A model generated the notes under the pieces. It was not told where the DNA came from, ran no database searches, and worked only from the letters and a program-made list of their open reading frames with translations. From the NCBI GenBank assembly GCA_004558185.1, contig SFDP01000005.1:1-64000 (forward strand): 64,000 nt of DNA, given 5' to 3'. A program made the translations under genes and the position numbers. This DNA comes from Lachnospiraceae bacterium. GTDB taxonomy: Bacteria; Bacillota; Clostridia; Lachnospirales; Lachnospiraceae. Below, piece after piece: positions 42,813 through 51,751 of the stretch. Position 1 is the stretch's first letter. Each line of letters opens with the position of its first letter.

Positions 42813-44117
42813 CTAAAATATTGTACCCACGATCTGTATAAGCTGGTCTGTAATGATTCCGGGGAAAATTCCCATAAGTAAGGAAACGAAGGCCAACGTC
42901 AGGATAGGGAAAAGCATCAGCCAGGCGGGCTCCTTTTTTCTTTTTTCCCCAAATCTGTCTCCCGGCAAAAAGCCTTCTATACTGATGGGAAGCAGATAAC
43001 CTGCTGTAAAAAGGGCACTAATCAAGAGCACTGCAGGACCCAGCCAGGAAAAGGGAAGGATTTTACTCTCCAGAGCTCCTGCTGCCAGATACCACTTACT
43101 TAAAAATCCCACTGTGGGAGGAATTCCCACCAGTCCCAGGGAGGCAAGGGTAAAACACCACAAGGCAGCAGGCATCTGCTTTCCTATTCCCTTAAGCTCA
43201 TCTACTCTCTGTTTCCCGGTTTGATGGATCAGGGCTCCTGCAAAAAGGAACAGGGTTCCTTTAAACAGTGCATGGCAGACTATATGCAGTAAAGAGCCTG
43301 TCAGCGCCTGTCCATTCATCAGCGCCAGGCCAAAAAGAATATAGGCAGCCTGACTTACTGTAGAATAGGCCAGCCTTTTTTTTAGCAGCCTTTCCCTATA
43401 GGCCAGTACGGAACCCATAAAAACGGTAATCAGTGCCAGTATAAGCCAGATGATCTGTACCCAGGTTCCCCTGAGTACATCGGCACCAACTACATAATAC
43501 ACTGTACGAATAATTCCCAGAATACCCATCTTCACAATAACTGCAGACAGGACTGCGGAAGCCGGTGCAGGGGCTTCAGGATGCGCAGTAGGAAGCCAGC
43601 CATGGAAAGGAAACATCCCTGCTTTAACAGAAAAGCCCAAAATCATGCAAAAGGAGGCCGACAATACCAGCGCCTCTTTCTCTCCCGGAACTTGCCCTGC
43701 CAGTATTCCTGCTGCCTGAAAGGTTAAACCGTTTCCATAGGAAGCCAGCAGGAAAAATCCAAATAAGATCAGAGCACCCCCAAAAACAGAATAAAGCAGG
43801 TATTTCAGTCCTGCCATCAGGGCTTCCTTCGTCTGATGGTGCAAAACCAGGGGAACCGAAAGCAGGGTCATCAATTCATAAAACAGATAGAAGGTGATCA
43901 TATTTCCTGCAAAATTTAATCCCTGTAAAACGCCATAAACCAAAAAATATGCTCCATAATATCTTGCTTTATGCTTTTCCTGTTTCATATAATCCAGACT
44001 GAATATTCCCGCCGCAAGCCACAATACGGTTTCTACGGTGAAAAATAAAAGTCCCACCTGGTCTGCCCGAAAGTAAATCGGCAAATCTTTTGTCAAATAA
44101 AATAATCTATATTCCAT
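42813..44117 (-). CDS. MrpD/NuoN-like antiporter subunit (second)
   Basis: A 434-residue membrane protein with about 12-14 helices. The conserved Glu is in FYLFYELMTLLSVPL and the conserved Lys in GFSVKAGMFPFHGWLPTAHPEAPAPASAVLS. It is shorter than the others at the N-terminus, where it begins nearly at the first ordinary helix. It lies 15 bases after the 508-residue module. Confidence 0.87.
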   Translation of the reverse strand: MEYRLFYLTKDLPIYFRADQVGLLFFTVETVLWLAAGIFSLDYMKQEKHKARYYGAYFLVYGVLQGLNFAGNMITFYLFYELMTLLSVPLVLHHQTKEALMAGLKYLLYSVFGGALILFGFFLLASYGNGLTFQAAGILAGQVPGEKEALVLSASFCMILGFSVKAGMFPFHGWLPTAHPEAPAPASAVLSAVIVKMGILGIIRTVYYVVGADVLRGTWVQIIWLILALITVFMGSVLAYRERLLKKRLAYSTVSQAAYILFGLALMNGQALTGSLLHIVCHALFKGTLFLFAGALIHQTGKQRVDELKGIGKQMPAALWCFTLASLGLVGIPPTVGFLSKWYLAAGALESKILPFSWLGPAVLLISALFTAGYLLPISIEGFLPGDRFGEKRKKEPAWLMLFPILTLAFVSLLMGIFPGIITDQLIQIVGTIF

Positions 44118-44132
44118 TATGCCGCTCTCCTC

Positions 44133-45659
44133 TTATTTAAAGACCGCCAGGCCTGTTTCAATCCACTTTACCACCGGTTGGGAGGACATTCCCAGAAGAA
44201 TATTCACCAGAACAAACAAGCAAATCGTAATGGCATATCCTCTTTCCTTTGCTGCGGTGATATAGCTGTACTGTATTCGTTCTCCCGCAATTTCTGCCTG
44301 ATTATTCTCATCCAGAGGTAGGGGAGTATACAGGCGGATGACCGTTTTCATAAAATAAATGGCATTCAGGATGGTACTAACTGCCAGAACAATTAATGCA
44401 GGAAGCATTTTCCTGCCTCCCTCCAGGGCTGCTCCTGCAAACAGGAGCTTGCTGACAAAGCCGGAGAATATAGGGATACCCACCATGGATAATGCCCCAA
44501 CGGTAAACCCCACTCCTGCAATTTTATGGCGAAAGCCTGCACCCGTTAGAAATGTAAAGGGTCGCTTTCCTTCCGATACATCCGTTAATCCAATTGCTGA
44601 AATAAACAAAAGCGATTTTGTGGCTGCATGAGAAAGGATATGAAAAATACTGGCAATCATTCCTCCCCTGGTTCCCAGTCCTATCCCCATGTAGATATAC
44701 CCGATCTGTGCAATGGAGGAGAAGGAAATCATTCTTCGGATATCGTTTTCCTTGATGGCACTTAAGGAGCCGAAAATCATGGCTGCCAGACCAAATATAT
44801 ATAAAATATTGATAATCCTGCTGCTGCAGATTACCTCAAACCCGATTACCCGGTAAAATATTTTAATGAGCAGGAAAATATAGCCTTTGGAGACTAAACT
44901 GGAAAGAATTGCCGCACTGGATACCGTGGAATACCCATAGGCATCCGGAAGCCAGCTATGAAAGGGAAACAGAGCTGATTTAATAGCCAATCCCACACTC
45001 ATTATGGCAATAATCACCAACAGGGGGATTTCATAGGTTCCTTCAGCCACAATTACAGCCACTGCCTGCTGAATGTTGCTCATCAGAAGATGTCCTGTCA
45101 AATCATAAAGCATACAAATCCCCAGAAGCAAAAGACCTGAGCCTAAAAGACTCATAATCATATAACGTACTGCCGCCTCTATCGTTCTTCCGTTCTGTCT
45201 GATCATAATCAGGCCACAGGCAGAAATGGTATTGATTTCTACAAAAACGTAGGCAGTAAACAGATCATTGGTATAAATCAATGCCAATAAGGAGCTGAGC
45301 AGAAGGTTGACCAGAATATAATATAAATTATGCTTGGTTTCCTCTACCTCCCTTGCCAGCTTCTTACGTCCTCCTGCCATAGACAAAAACATGATTATGG
45401 AAAAAAACAGCGCTATGCCTGCCTCCAGAACCCCTGCACGGATTTCATTACCCCAGGGTGCCGGGAAATGCCCCATCATATAAGTATAGCTTTCTCCTGT
45501 TTGCAAAAGAAACCAGAAGAGAATTGCCGACATTATTCCCACTGCAGCAATAACACAGGTATTCAGCCACTTAGCTGCCTTACCGGAAAGAATGGAACTG
45601 AAGATGCCGCTAAACATGGACAAAATAATACAGAAGAACGGAATATTCTGCCAAAACAT
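44133..45659 (-). CDS. mrpD: MrpD-like antiporter subunit (first)
   Basis: A 508-residue membrane protein with about 14 helices, the closest of the four to MrpD. The conserved Glu is in AYVFVEINTISACGL and the Lys in GLAIKSALFPFHSWLPDAYGYS. It directly follows mrpC as in standard Mrp operons. The start at 45659 is chosen because GGAAGGGAAG precedes it; a start five codons earlier is covered by that site. Confidence 0.88.
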   Translation of the reverse strand: MFWQNIPFFCIILSMFSGIFSSILSGKAAKWLNTCVIAAVGIMSAILFWFLLQTGESYTYMMGHFPAPWGNEIRAGVLEAGIALFFSIIMFLSMAGGRKKLAREVEETKHNLYYILVNLLLSSLLALIYTNDLFTAYVFVEINTISACGLIMIRQNGRTIEAAVRYMIMSLLGSGLLLLGICMLYDLTGHLLMSNIQQAVAVIVAEGTYEIPLLVIIAIMSVGLAIKSALFPFHSWLPDAYGYSTVSSAAILSSLVSKGYIFLLIKIFYRVIGFEVICSSRIINILYIFGLAAMIFGSLSAIKENDIRRMISFSSIAQIGYIYMGIGLGTRGGMIASIFHILSHAATKSLLFISAIGLTDVSEGKRPFTFLTGAGFRHKIAGVGFTVGALSMVGIPIFSGFVSKLLFAGAALEGGRKMLPALIVLAVSTILNAIYFMKTVIRLYTPLPLDENNQAEIAGERIQYSYITAAKERGYAITICLFVLVNILLGMSSQPVVKWIETGLAVFK

Positions 45660-45675
45660 CAACTTCCCTTCCATT

Positions 45676-46050
45676 TTATAATCCCTCCTTCTTCAGTCTG
45701 GTAGAAATTTCATCTAAATCCAGGGTATGATACCGCCTGTACAGACGAATGGTCAAAGACAGCATCAGTGCAGTCACAGATACGCTGACCACAATACCGG
45801 TCAGCACCAATCCGGAGGGAACCGGATTGATATAGGCCTCCACGTCTTGTATTCCGTTGACGACTATAGGAGCAGCTCTCCCCGTAACATAGCCTTTTTC
45901 TGCCAGAAAGAGATAAATTGCAGTATCCATGATGTTCAATCCGATAATCTTTTTAATCAGGTTTTTTTGCAGCAGAAGATTAGAGAACCCGATGACGAAT
46001 AAGGTAACCGAAACGACTTCTCCATAATTGACCCAAAAATTACCTCCCAT
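45676..46050 (-). CDS. mrpC: Mrp antiporter subunit C (NuoK-like)
   Basis: A 124-residue protein with three membrane helices, homologous to complex I NuoK. The conserved Glu region is NIMDTAIYLFLAEKG, and NPVPSGLVLTGIVVSVSVTALMLSL is typical. The start at 46050 follows GGGAGGG; the frame continues upstream but overlaps mrpB by over 200 bases. The gene order B-C-D is conserved in Mrp operons. Confidence 0.88.
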   Translation of the reverse strand: MGGNFWVNYGEVVSVTLFVIGFSNLLLQKNLIKKIIGLNIMDTAIYLFLAEKGYVTGRAAPIVVNGIQDVEAYINPVPSGLVLTGIVVSVSVTALMLSLTIRLYRRYHTLDLDEISTRLKKEGL

Positions 46051-46052
46051 TA

Positions 46053-47030
46053 CTAAAACCCTCCCTTTCTGAACATCACATAGAAGGCATACATGGTACA
46101 GGCTACTACCAGGCCTACGCAAATATTCAAGGGCAGAATCAGACCGCTGCTTAAGATAGCTCCCGGCTCCCCTAAAGGAATCCCACTTTCCATATGATTG
46201 GCTCCCGTGTAAAAAGAATAGCTTTTGGCTATGGCGTAAAAGCTTAATGCCAAAAAGCAGATCCATTTATAGGTTTTCCAGGAAAAGAAACGTTCGGTTT
46301 TCTTAAACCCAAAGGCATTCAGATATAAAATCAGTCCTGCACCCATAATGGCTCCGCCGGAGAAACCTCCGCCGGGAGAAAGATGACCATTTAAGACCAC
46401 ATAGATCCCAAACAGCAGGATTACCGGCACCAGCAGTGTTGCCGCCTTCTGTAAAATGGCATCGTTTTTTGGTTCATAAATGCGGTCATTTTCCTCTTCT
46501 TCTTTAATGGTCAGGTCTGATTCCTTATCCTTCTCTTTCTTATCCACCCGCAGCAGGATGAACACAGTTATCGTAGCAATAAACAATACATTCGATTCTC
46601 CAAAGGTATCAAAGGCACGATAATCCAGAATCATTCCCGTAACGATGTTTACCGCACCGGTCTCCTGCAGTCCCTGTTCGATATATCGTGCAGAAACCTC
46701 GTTGTTATCAGGCCTGTCTGCATCTCCCGTAGGAGGAAGATAAGATACCGTTGCCCAAAGTACACCGATTAAAACCAGGCAGAAAATTACGCACATGATC
46801 CGATAAAGATGGAAAAATATCTTCAGCTCTTTATTCTGACTGGGATCATAGAGCTTTTCCTTAAGCCGCTTCCTTTCCTCCGCATCATCATAGGAGGGTC
46901 TCTTCTTTTCTTTTTTAGGCCTTATCTCTATCTTATCCAGATAAGGGTCTGTTTCTCCATCCAGCCATCGGGAAAATTCAAACCCTTTTTTATTCACATA
47001 TTCCGGCCTGATCTTACTCACTTTCCTCAT
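46053..47030 (-). CDS. mrpB: MbhE-MrpB fusion subunit
   Basis: A 325-residue protein that combines a charged cytoplasmic N-terminus (about 1-75), an MbhE-like segment (VNIVTGMILDYRAFDTFGESNVLFIATI, the part that forms the MrpA C-terminus in classic systems) and an MrpB domain (VVLNGHLSPGGGFSGGAIMGAG). A charged linker of about 35 residues separates the two. In archaeal Mbh complexes these are separate subunits E and F. It overlaps the MbhD-like gene by 17 bases, with GAGGGGAG before the start. Confidence 0.85.
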   Translation of the reverse strand: MRKVSKIRPEYVNKKGFEFSRWLDGETDPYLDKIEIRPKKEKKRPSYDDAEERKRLKEKLYDPSQNKELKIFFHLYRIMCVIFCLVLIGVLWATVSYLPPTGDADRPDNNEVSARYIEQGLQETGAVNIVTGMILDYRAFDTFGESNVLFIATITVFILLRVDKKEKDKESDLTIKEEEENDRIYEPKNDAILQKAATLLVPVILLFGIYVVLNGHLSPGGGFSGGAIMGAGLILYLNAFGFKKTERFFSWKTYKWICFLALSFYAIAKSYSFYTGANHMESGIPLGEPGAILSSGLILPLNICVGLVVACTMYAFYVMFRKGGF

Positions 47031-47268
47031 CTCCCCTCATGGCATGGATTTTCTTTAAGGTAATAAAAAACAATATACTGGTCACTCCCGCTCCTACTGC
47101 TGCCTCAGTAATGGCCAGATCGGGAGATTCCAGTAAAATCCAGATGATAGACATAATCAGGCTATAGGACATAAATATCAATATGGAATTTAACAGCTTT
47201 TTCGAAAAGCTGACGGCAATGGCACATACCAGCAGAAAGCCCATGAGAATATAGGTAAAAAGCTCCAT
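47014..47268 (-). CDS. MbhD-like subunit (part of MrpA C-terminus)
   Basis: An 84-residue protein with three membrane helices, homologous to MbhD and to the DUF4040 region near the C-terminus of MrpA. Motif LESPDLAITEAAVGAG contains the conserved acidic residues. In this operon MrpA is thus split: its end is encoded here and in the next gene, and its antiporter part by the large subunits downstream. Confidence 0.85.
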   Translation of the reverse strand: MELFTYILMGFLLVCAIAVSFSKKLLNSILIFMSYSLIMSIIWILLESPDLAITEAAVGAGVTSILFFITLKKIHAMRGDEESE

Positions 47269-47610
47269 TTATTCCTCCTTTGGTTCTTCTTCTATTTCAC
47301 AATAGTTTTTTATTTTCTCATTGGTGGTTACTTCAAATCGTGCGATCAGATGAGAGGATACAGGAGAAGCAAACCACAGAAATATGATCACCAGCAGAAT
47401 CTTTACTGAGGTCAGATTCAAGCCGTTAAAAATCATCAGCCCCAGCATACACAGTCCCATTCCTAAAGTATCGCCGATTGCTGCTGAGTGCATACGGTTT
47501 AAGACAAAGCGGAAACGATAGGAACCGAATACCTCTATGGCAAATAGAAACAGACCTGACAGCAAGATCAAAGCACCTACAGCAAACCGCAGCCATTCCA
47601 ATATCTGCAT
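47269..47610 (-). CDS. mrpG: Mrp antiporter subunit G
   Basis: A 113-residue protein with three membrane helices and the MrpG signature RFRFVLNRMHSAAIGDTLGMGL. It abuts mrpF and mbhD without a gap, so the genes are tightly coupled. Confidence 0.88.
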   Translation of the reverse strand: MQILEWLRFAVGALILLSGLFLFAIEVFGSYRFRFVLNRMHSAAIGDTLGMGLCMLGLMIFNGLNLTSVKILLVIIFLWFASPVSSHLIARFEVTTNEKIKNYCEIEEEPKEE

Positions 47611-47946
47611 CTAATTTTCCTCCGTTCCTTCTTCTCTGATTTTTCTTTCCCGGTAAATTCCCATATACACTTTGGTCAGCACCACCACCGATAAAAAACT
47701 GATCATGGCATAAATAATACAGATATCCACCAGATATCCTTCCTTCAGCAAAAGGGAAAGTACAACGATAATGACCATAACCATTGTTCCCATCATATTT
47801 ACAGCCACGATTCGATCCGCAATTTTAGGCCCCCTGATCGAACGAATCAGGCAAAGCACCAGCATGATAGCCAAAAAAACCAGGGTGAAAATATATAGCC
47901 CCCTGTATGCAGCTTCCAGTGCACTAAGATTGTTTTGCATGACCAT
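47611..47946 (-). CDS. mrpF: Mrp antiporter subunit F
   Basis: A 111-residue protein with three helices and the MrpF signature RGPKIADRIVAVNMMGTM. It overlaps mrpE by 23 bases; GGGGG lies six bases before the chosen ATG. The subunit contacts MrpG and the small peripheral part of the complex. Confidence 0.88.
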   Translation of the reverse strand: MVMQNNLSALEAAYRGLYIFTLVFLAIMLVLCLIRSIRGPKIADRIVAVNMMGTMVMVIIVVLSLLLKEGYLVDICIIYAMISFLSVVVLTKVYMGIYRERKIREEGTEEN

Positions 47947-48415
47947 ACTCAGCCCCCTTTTCTTCTATCTGCTGCAGAAGCTCTACAAATATACTGTCTT
48001 CTATTCCCTTACCCATATCCTTATCCAGACAATGGATCACAAGCTCATCCTGTTCCAGAGAAACGGTAATTGTTCCAGGCGTAAGGGTGATGGAATTTGC
48101 CAGGATAACCCTTGTCAGCCTGGATTTAAGGTTGGTTCTAAAATGGATGATTTCCGGTTCGATAATATATTTTGAAGAAATAATCAGTCTGATCGTAACC
48201 AGATTTGCTTTTCCGATTTCCCAAATTAGGACTGCTGCGTAACGAAGAAAAAGAGGCAGCAATCTGAACAGGAGGATATCCTTCTTTAAACTGTAATCCA
48301 TAAATTTACAGATAAATGCATACATTATCCCGGATATAATCAGACCCAGGATAATGATTTCCGGTGTAATACTCCCATTAAATATGATCCAGAGCAGAAA
48401 AAATAGTAAATACAT
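47924..48415 (-). CDS. mrpE: Mrp antiporter subunit E
   Basis: A 163-residue protein with two or three N-terminal helices and a cytoplasmic domain carrying ANSITLTPGTITVSLEQDELVIHCLD, the MrpE signature. It is the first gene of the operon and begins four bases after trmB ends, so trmB and the Mrp operon may share a transcript. Confidence 0.88.
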   Translation of the reverse strand: MYLLFFLLWIIFNGSITPEIIILGLIISGIMYAFICKFMDYSLKKDILLFRLLPLFLRYAAVLIWEIGKANLVTIRLIISSKYIIEPEIIHFRTNLKSRLTRVILANSITLTPGTITVSLEQDELVIHCLDKDMGKGIEDSIFVELLQQIEEKGAEYGHAKQS

Positions 48416-48418
48416 TTT

Positions 48419-49072
48419 CTACCTCCCTTCCTTATCACGATAGATCATATATTTGCAAATTGGATGGCCCAGTGCAGAAAATTTTTCTTCGTACTCAGTC
48501 ATTACATTCCCCCGGCTCAGTTCTTCATCCTGATGCAGGTCATAGGTTGCGGCAGCCAGCTTCCAGCCTGCCGGCTCTATTTCTTCCATGGCAAAGTCAA
48601 ACAGGGGGCGATTGTCTGTTTTAAATTCCAGTCTTCCTTTCTCGGTTAAAACCTGGTCAAAAATCTGCAGGAACTGCCGACTTGGGAGTCTTCGCTTCGT
48701 ATGCCTGTCCTTCGGCCAGGGATCGGAGAAATTCAGATAAATTCTGTCTACCTCTCCCATAGCGAAAACGGCTGTAAGCTCCCTGGCGTCCATCAGGAGA
48801 AAGCGAAGGTTTGGCAATGGTGCCTGCTCCATTTTCTGAACTGCCCGAAGAAGAACACTGGAGTACCTTTCTATTCCCAGGTAGTTGATGTCAGAGTTTA
48901 ATCTGGCCATTTCCATAAGGAACTTTCCTTTCCCCATACCAATTTCAATGTGAAGCTCATTCTCATTATGCCAATACTCTTTCCAATGGCCCTTATGCTC
49001 TGAAGGCCCGGCAATAACGAACTCACTGTTTGCTATAATTTCATCTGCTCCGGTAATATTTCTTAAACGCAT
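48419..49072 (-). CDS. trmB: tRNA (guanine-N7-)-methyltransferase
   Basis: A 217-residue SAM-dependent enzyme that makes m7G46 in tRNA. Motifs are LHIEIGMGKGKFL for SAM binding, YLNFSDPWPKDRHTKRRL for tRNA binding and catalysis, and EFKTDN. Length is normal. It lies directly upstream of mrpE; the pairing is probably only of position. Confidence 0.94.
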   Translation of the reverse strand: MRLRNITGADEIIANSEFVIAGPSEHKGHWKEYWHNENELHIEIGMGKGKFLMEMARLNSDINYLGIERYSSVLLRAVQKMEQAPLPNLRFLLMDARELTAVFAMGEVDRIYLNFSDPWPKDRHTKRRLPSRQFLQIFDQVLTEKGRLEFKTDNRPLFDFAMEEIEPAGWKLAAATYDLHQDEELSRGNVMTEYEEKFSALGHPICKYMIYRDKEGR

Positions 49073-49238
49073 AGCTTATGTCCTCTTCTATTTTTTCTTA
49101 TTGCCCTATTTTACACCCATTTTTTTCAAAACAAAATAGCTATATCTGGTAATTTATTGAAGAATTTGCAATTTCAGTAGTCGAAAAAGAATTTTTTGTG
49201 TAGAATAAAGGTACATTTTATTCAAGGAAGACTTATTT

Positions 49239-50675
49239 ATGTTGTATAGCTTTTCATTTTTTAAAATAAATAAACTCATTTATGCCTTCTTCATGCTTCT
49301 TATCTTATCTGCGGTTCCCTGCAGCAGGGTCATGGCCGTAGATTATGAGGCCGAAGCAGAGACTCGAAAGTCTATGCCGGTAGAGTCCAACTCCTATGAA
49401 AACTGGCCCCTGGGTCCTGCCATTGGCGCTCAGGCAGCCATATTAATAGATGCCCGGACCGGTGCTGTTCTGTACGAGAAGAATATTCACGAAAAACTTT
49501 ATCCTGCCAGCATAACCAAGCTTTTAACCACCTATATTGCCATTAATGAATGTCAGCCAGATGAGATGATTACCTTTTCCCAGGAAGCGATTGACAGCAT
49601 AAACTGGTGGGAGGATGCAAATATGGGAGTAAATGCCGGTGCTTCCCTTCCTCTGGAGGATGTCCTTTATGGAATACTTGTGGGCTCGGCCAATGAGGCC
49701 GCCTATGCTTTAGCCGAACATATCAGCGGCAGTGTGGAGGAATTTGCCAAGCTGATGAATCAAACTGCCAAAGAGCTGGGTTGCACAAATTCTAACTTTG
49801 TCACCCCCAATGGAATCCATGACGAAAAACACTATACCACTGCTCACGACATGGCTATTATTGCCAGGGCTTTTTTCTCCAACGATATTTTGGCCAAAAT
49901 ATCCGGTACTACACGGTTTGAGGTGCCGGTTAATGAAACTCAGCCCAGAGAGGGAATTATCCTGACAGCAAAAAGCCAGCTTCTGCCGGGAAAGGCTTAT
50001 GCCTACGATGGCCTGGTAGGCACGAAAACAGGTTATACACAGGCTGCCCGTCAGACACTGGTATCCTGTGCCTCTAAGGGAGGAATAAAGCTGATCTGCG
50101 TAATTCTAAAAGAAGAGGTTCCCTATCAATTTACCGATACCGTCTCTTTATTCGATTATGGCTTTGACCATTTTGAGGCTGTAAATGTCAGTGAAATCGA
50201 TACTCAATATACTATCGATAATTCTTTTTTTACTACAGATATCGATTTGTTGGGCAGCAGTAAGCCTATATTGGAGCTGGATAAAAATGATTATATTATT
50301 TTACCCAATACCATCAGTTTCGATGATGTAACTTCGAAAATTTCCTATGATGATTCTTCTTCAGATGAAATTGCTTCCATAGATTATTATTATCAGAATG
50401 TTTTTTTAGGAGGTATATCGGTAAAGCTGGCTGCTGAAGAAGCCCCTGCTTTTGATTTTGGCCGTAAAAATACAGCTATATCCAGCCAGGCCCCCATCCC
50501 AGAAGAACGGGTAATTTTTATCAATGTATTTTATCTGGCTCTTCTGTTTAGTGCTGTTCTTCTTTTGGCTGCTTTTCTTTTTTCCTTCAGAGCCCGGCGA
50601 AAAAAACGGGGACTGCGTTACAAGAAAAAGAAAATCTTCAGCCGGGACAAATACTGGTATATAGACCATTATTGA
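49239..50675 (+). CDS. D-alanyl-D-alanine carboxypeptidase (DacF-like, S11 family)
   Basis: A 478-residue low-molecular-weight penicillin-binding protein that trims peptidoglycan pentapeptides. It has a signal segment, the active-site motif PASITKLLT (SxxK, near residue 90), SAN (near residue 148) and KTG in VGTKTGYT. Unlike most DacF, a C-terminal membrane helix (VIFINVFYLALLFSAVLLLAAFLF) and a basic tail follow the beta-rich domain. No strong ribosome site is seen before the ATG. Possible -10 TAGAAT at 49201. Confidence 0.9.
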   Translation: MLYSFSFFKINKLIYAFFMLLILSAVPCSRVMAVDYEAEAETRKSMPVESNSYENWPLGPAIGAQAAILIDARTGAVLYEKNIHEKLYPASITKLLTTYIAINECQPDEMITFSQEAIDSINWWEDANMGVNAGASLPLEDVLYGILVGSANEAAYALAEHISGSVEEFAKLMNQTAKELGCTNSNFVTPNGIHDEKHYTTAHDMAIIARAFFSNDILAKISGTTRFEVPVNETQPREGIILTAKSQLLPGKAYAYDGLVGTKTGYTQAARQTLVSCASKGGIKLICVILKEEVPYQFTDTVSLFDYGFDHFEAVNVSEIDTQYTIDNSFFTTDIDLLGSSKPILELDKNDYIILPNTISFDDVTSKISYDDSSSDEIASIDYYYQNVFLGGISVKLAAEEAPAFDFGRKNTAISSQAPIPEERVIFINVFYLALLFSAVLLLAAFLFSFRARRKKRGLRYKKKKIFSRDKYWYIDHY

Positions 50676-50728
50676 TTTGTTCTATTTTGTACCTCCATAT
50701 TCCCTCGGTTCTTTTCTGTTATGATAAA

Positions 50729-50779
50729 AGGCTATCGCATCAGGGACTGCCTTAATCCTGATTCGATAGCCTCTTCTTT
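50729..50779. terminator. Terminator after the carboxypeptidase gene, bidirectional
   Basis: GGCTATCG-ATCAGG pairs with CCTGAT-CGATAGCC, and CTCTTCTTTT follows on the plus strand. It overlaps the last bases of the convergent exonuclease gene. On the minus strand the stem is followed by TTTTATC, so it may serve both genes. Confidence 0.75.
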
Positions 50780-51717
50780 TGCTTTTTCAGTTCTTTGTCA
50801 TTTTGGCGAAGCTGCTGCAGCTTCTCAACCTTTTCCTCTGTGGTAAACTTGGAGGTCTTGATGGCATAATATTTGCCTTCTTCCGATTTTTTTACCCTCA
50901 CTTTATATTTCAGGTATCCATGTATATCACAGAAAGCTACACTGTAGTAATGCTTGCCGTTTGGCGTATACCACCGCATTTTTTTCTTCAGATTCCTTCG
51001 ACAGAGATAACATTTTGTGGATGCCACCTCTCTGTCTTCCATTACTGCTTTTTTTTCTTCAAATTCCCTGCTGATATATTTGGCATATCCCGGAAAAACA
51101 ATCTTGATCTCTTTCTTACGGCTCTTCGGCAGATGAAAGGTATCAAAGGATACCAGCCGGTAAATTTCAGGATTGTCTATCCTCTCCAATATCCTGGCTG
51201 TGTAATAGGCATCGCTGAAAGCACGATGGAAGGGGATATCCTTTTCTATTTCAAAATAATCAATGGCAAATTCCAGAGTCTTTCTGGTCTTATCCTTCAT
51301 CACTTCCAGACTGAACAGCTTCTGCACATCATAAAACTTAAGAGGGCCTTCTCCCAGAGGCTTCATATGGTAATACTCCATATTTCGCTGCAGCTCCAGC
51401 AGATCCAGGGGTCCCCAGGTGGCAAAGATATAGTCCCTGCCACACCACTTTAAAAATTCCTCCATTACCTCCGGGAAAGGTCTTCCGGCTTCTAATTCCT
51501 GCATTTGTAAATGGATGATATCTGCCGTGATCTGATGCATAGTGTGGTAAATCTGAGGACGGATTAGCTGCGAAAAGCGTTCAACGATTTCTCTCTTTTC
51601 ATTCAGCTTTACTGCTCCGATCTCAATAATTTCAAAAACCGGCACCTGTGGCTGTCTATTTTCTTTCTTATCTGAATTACTCTGATTCCATTCTAAATCC
51701 AGAACAATAATACTCAT
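50752..51717 (-). CDS. DEDDh 3'-5' exonuclease, KapD/DnaQ-like
   Basis: A 321-residue exonuclease-domain protein. The N-terminal MSIIVLDLEWNQ holds the first two acidic residues, WGPLDL the next and HRAFSDAYYTARI the His and last Asp. Residues after about 200 form a basic tail with CYLCRRNLKKKMRWYTPNGKHYYSV, which could be a metal- or nucleic-acid-binding segment. Similar to KapD or sporulation-inhibitor proteins. Substrate may be RNA or DNA ends. Confidence 0.88.
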   Translation of the reverse strand: MSIIVLDLEWNQSNSDKKENRQPQVPVFEIIEIGAVKLNEKREIVERFSQLIRPQIYHTMHQITADIIHLQMQELEAGRPFPEVMEEFLKWCGRDYIFATWGPLDLLELQRNMEYYHMKPLGEGPLKFYDVQKLFSLEVMKDKTRKTLEFAIDYFEIEKDIPFHRAFSDAYYTARILERIDNPEIYRLVSFDTFHLPKSRKKEIKIVFPGYAKYISREFEEKKAVMEDREVASTKCYLCRRNLKKKMRWYTPNGKHYYSVAFCDIHGYLKYKVRVKKSEEGKYYAIKTSKFTTEEKVEKLQQLRQNDKELKKQKKRLSNQD

Positions 51718-51751
51718 AGCTCTCCTTTCAGGCTCCTTAAAGGCCTCTTGG

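Noticed and set aside
39279..48415. Complete complex I or membrane-bound hydrogenase
   Set aside because: No subunit with iron-sulfur, nickel or flavin motifs is present; only the ion-transfer subunits occur.
49166..49206. Sporulation-type promoter upstream of the carboxypeptidase gene
   Set aside because: Only a TAGAAT and a weak Spo0A-like AGTCGAA were seen; neither matches a sporulation sigma factor consensus well enough.
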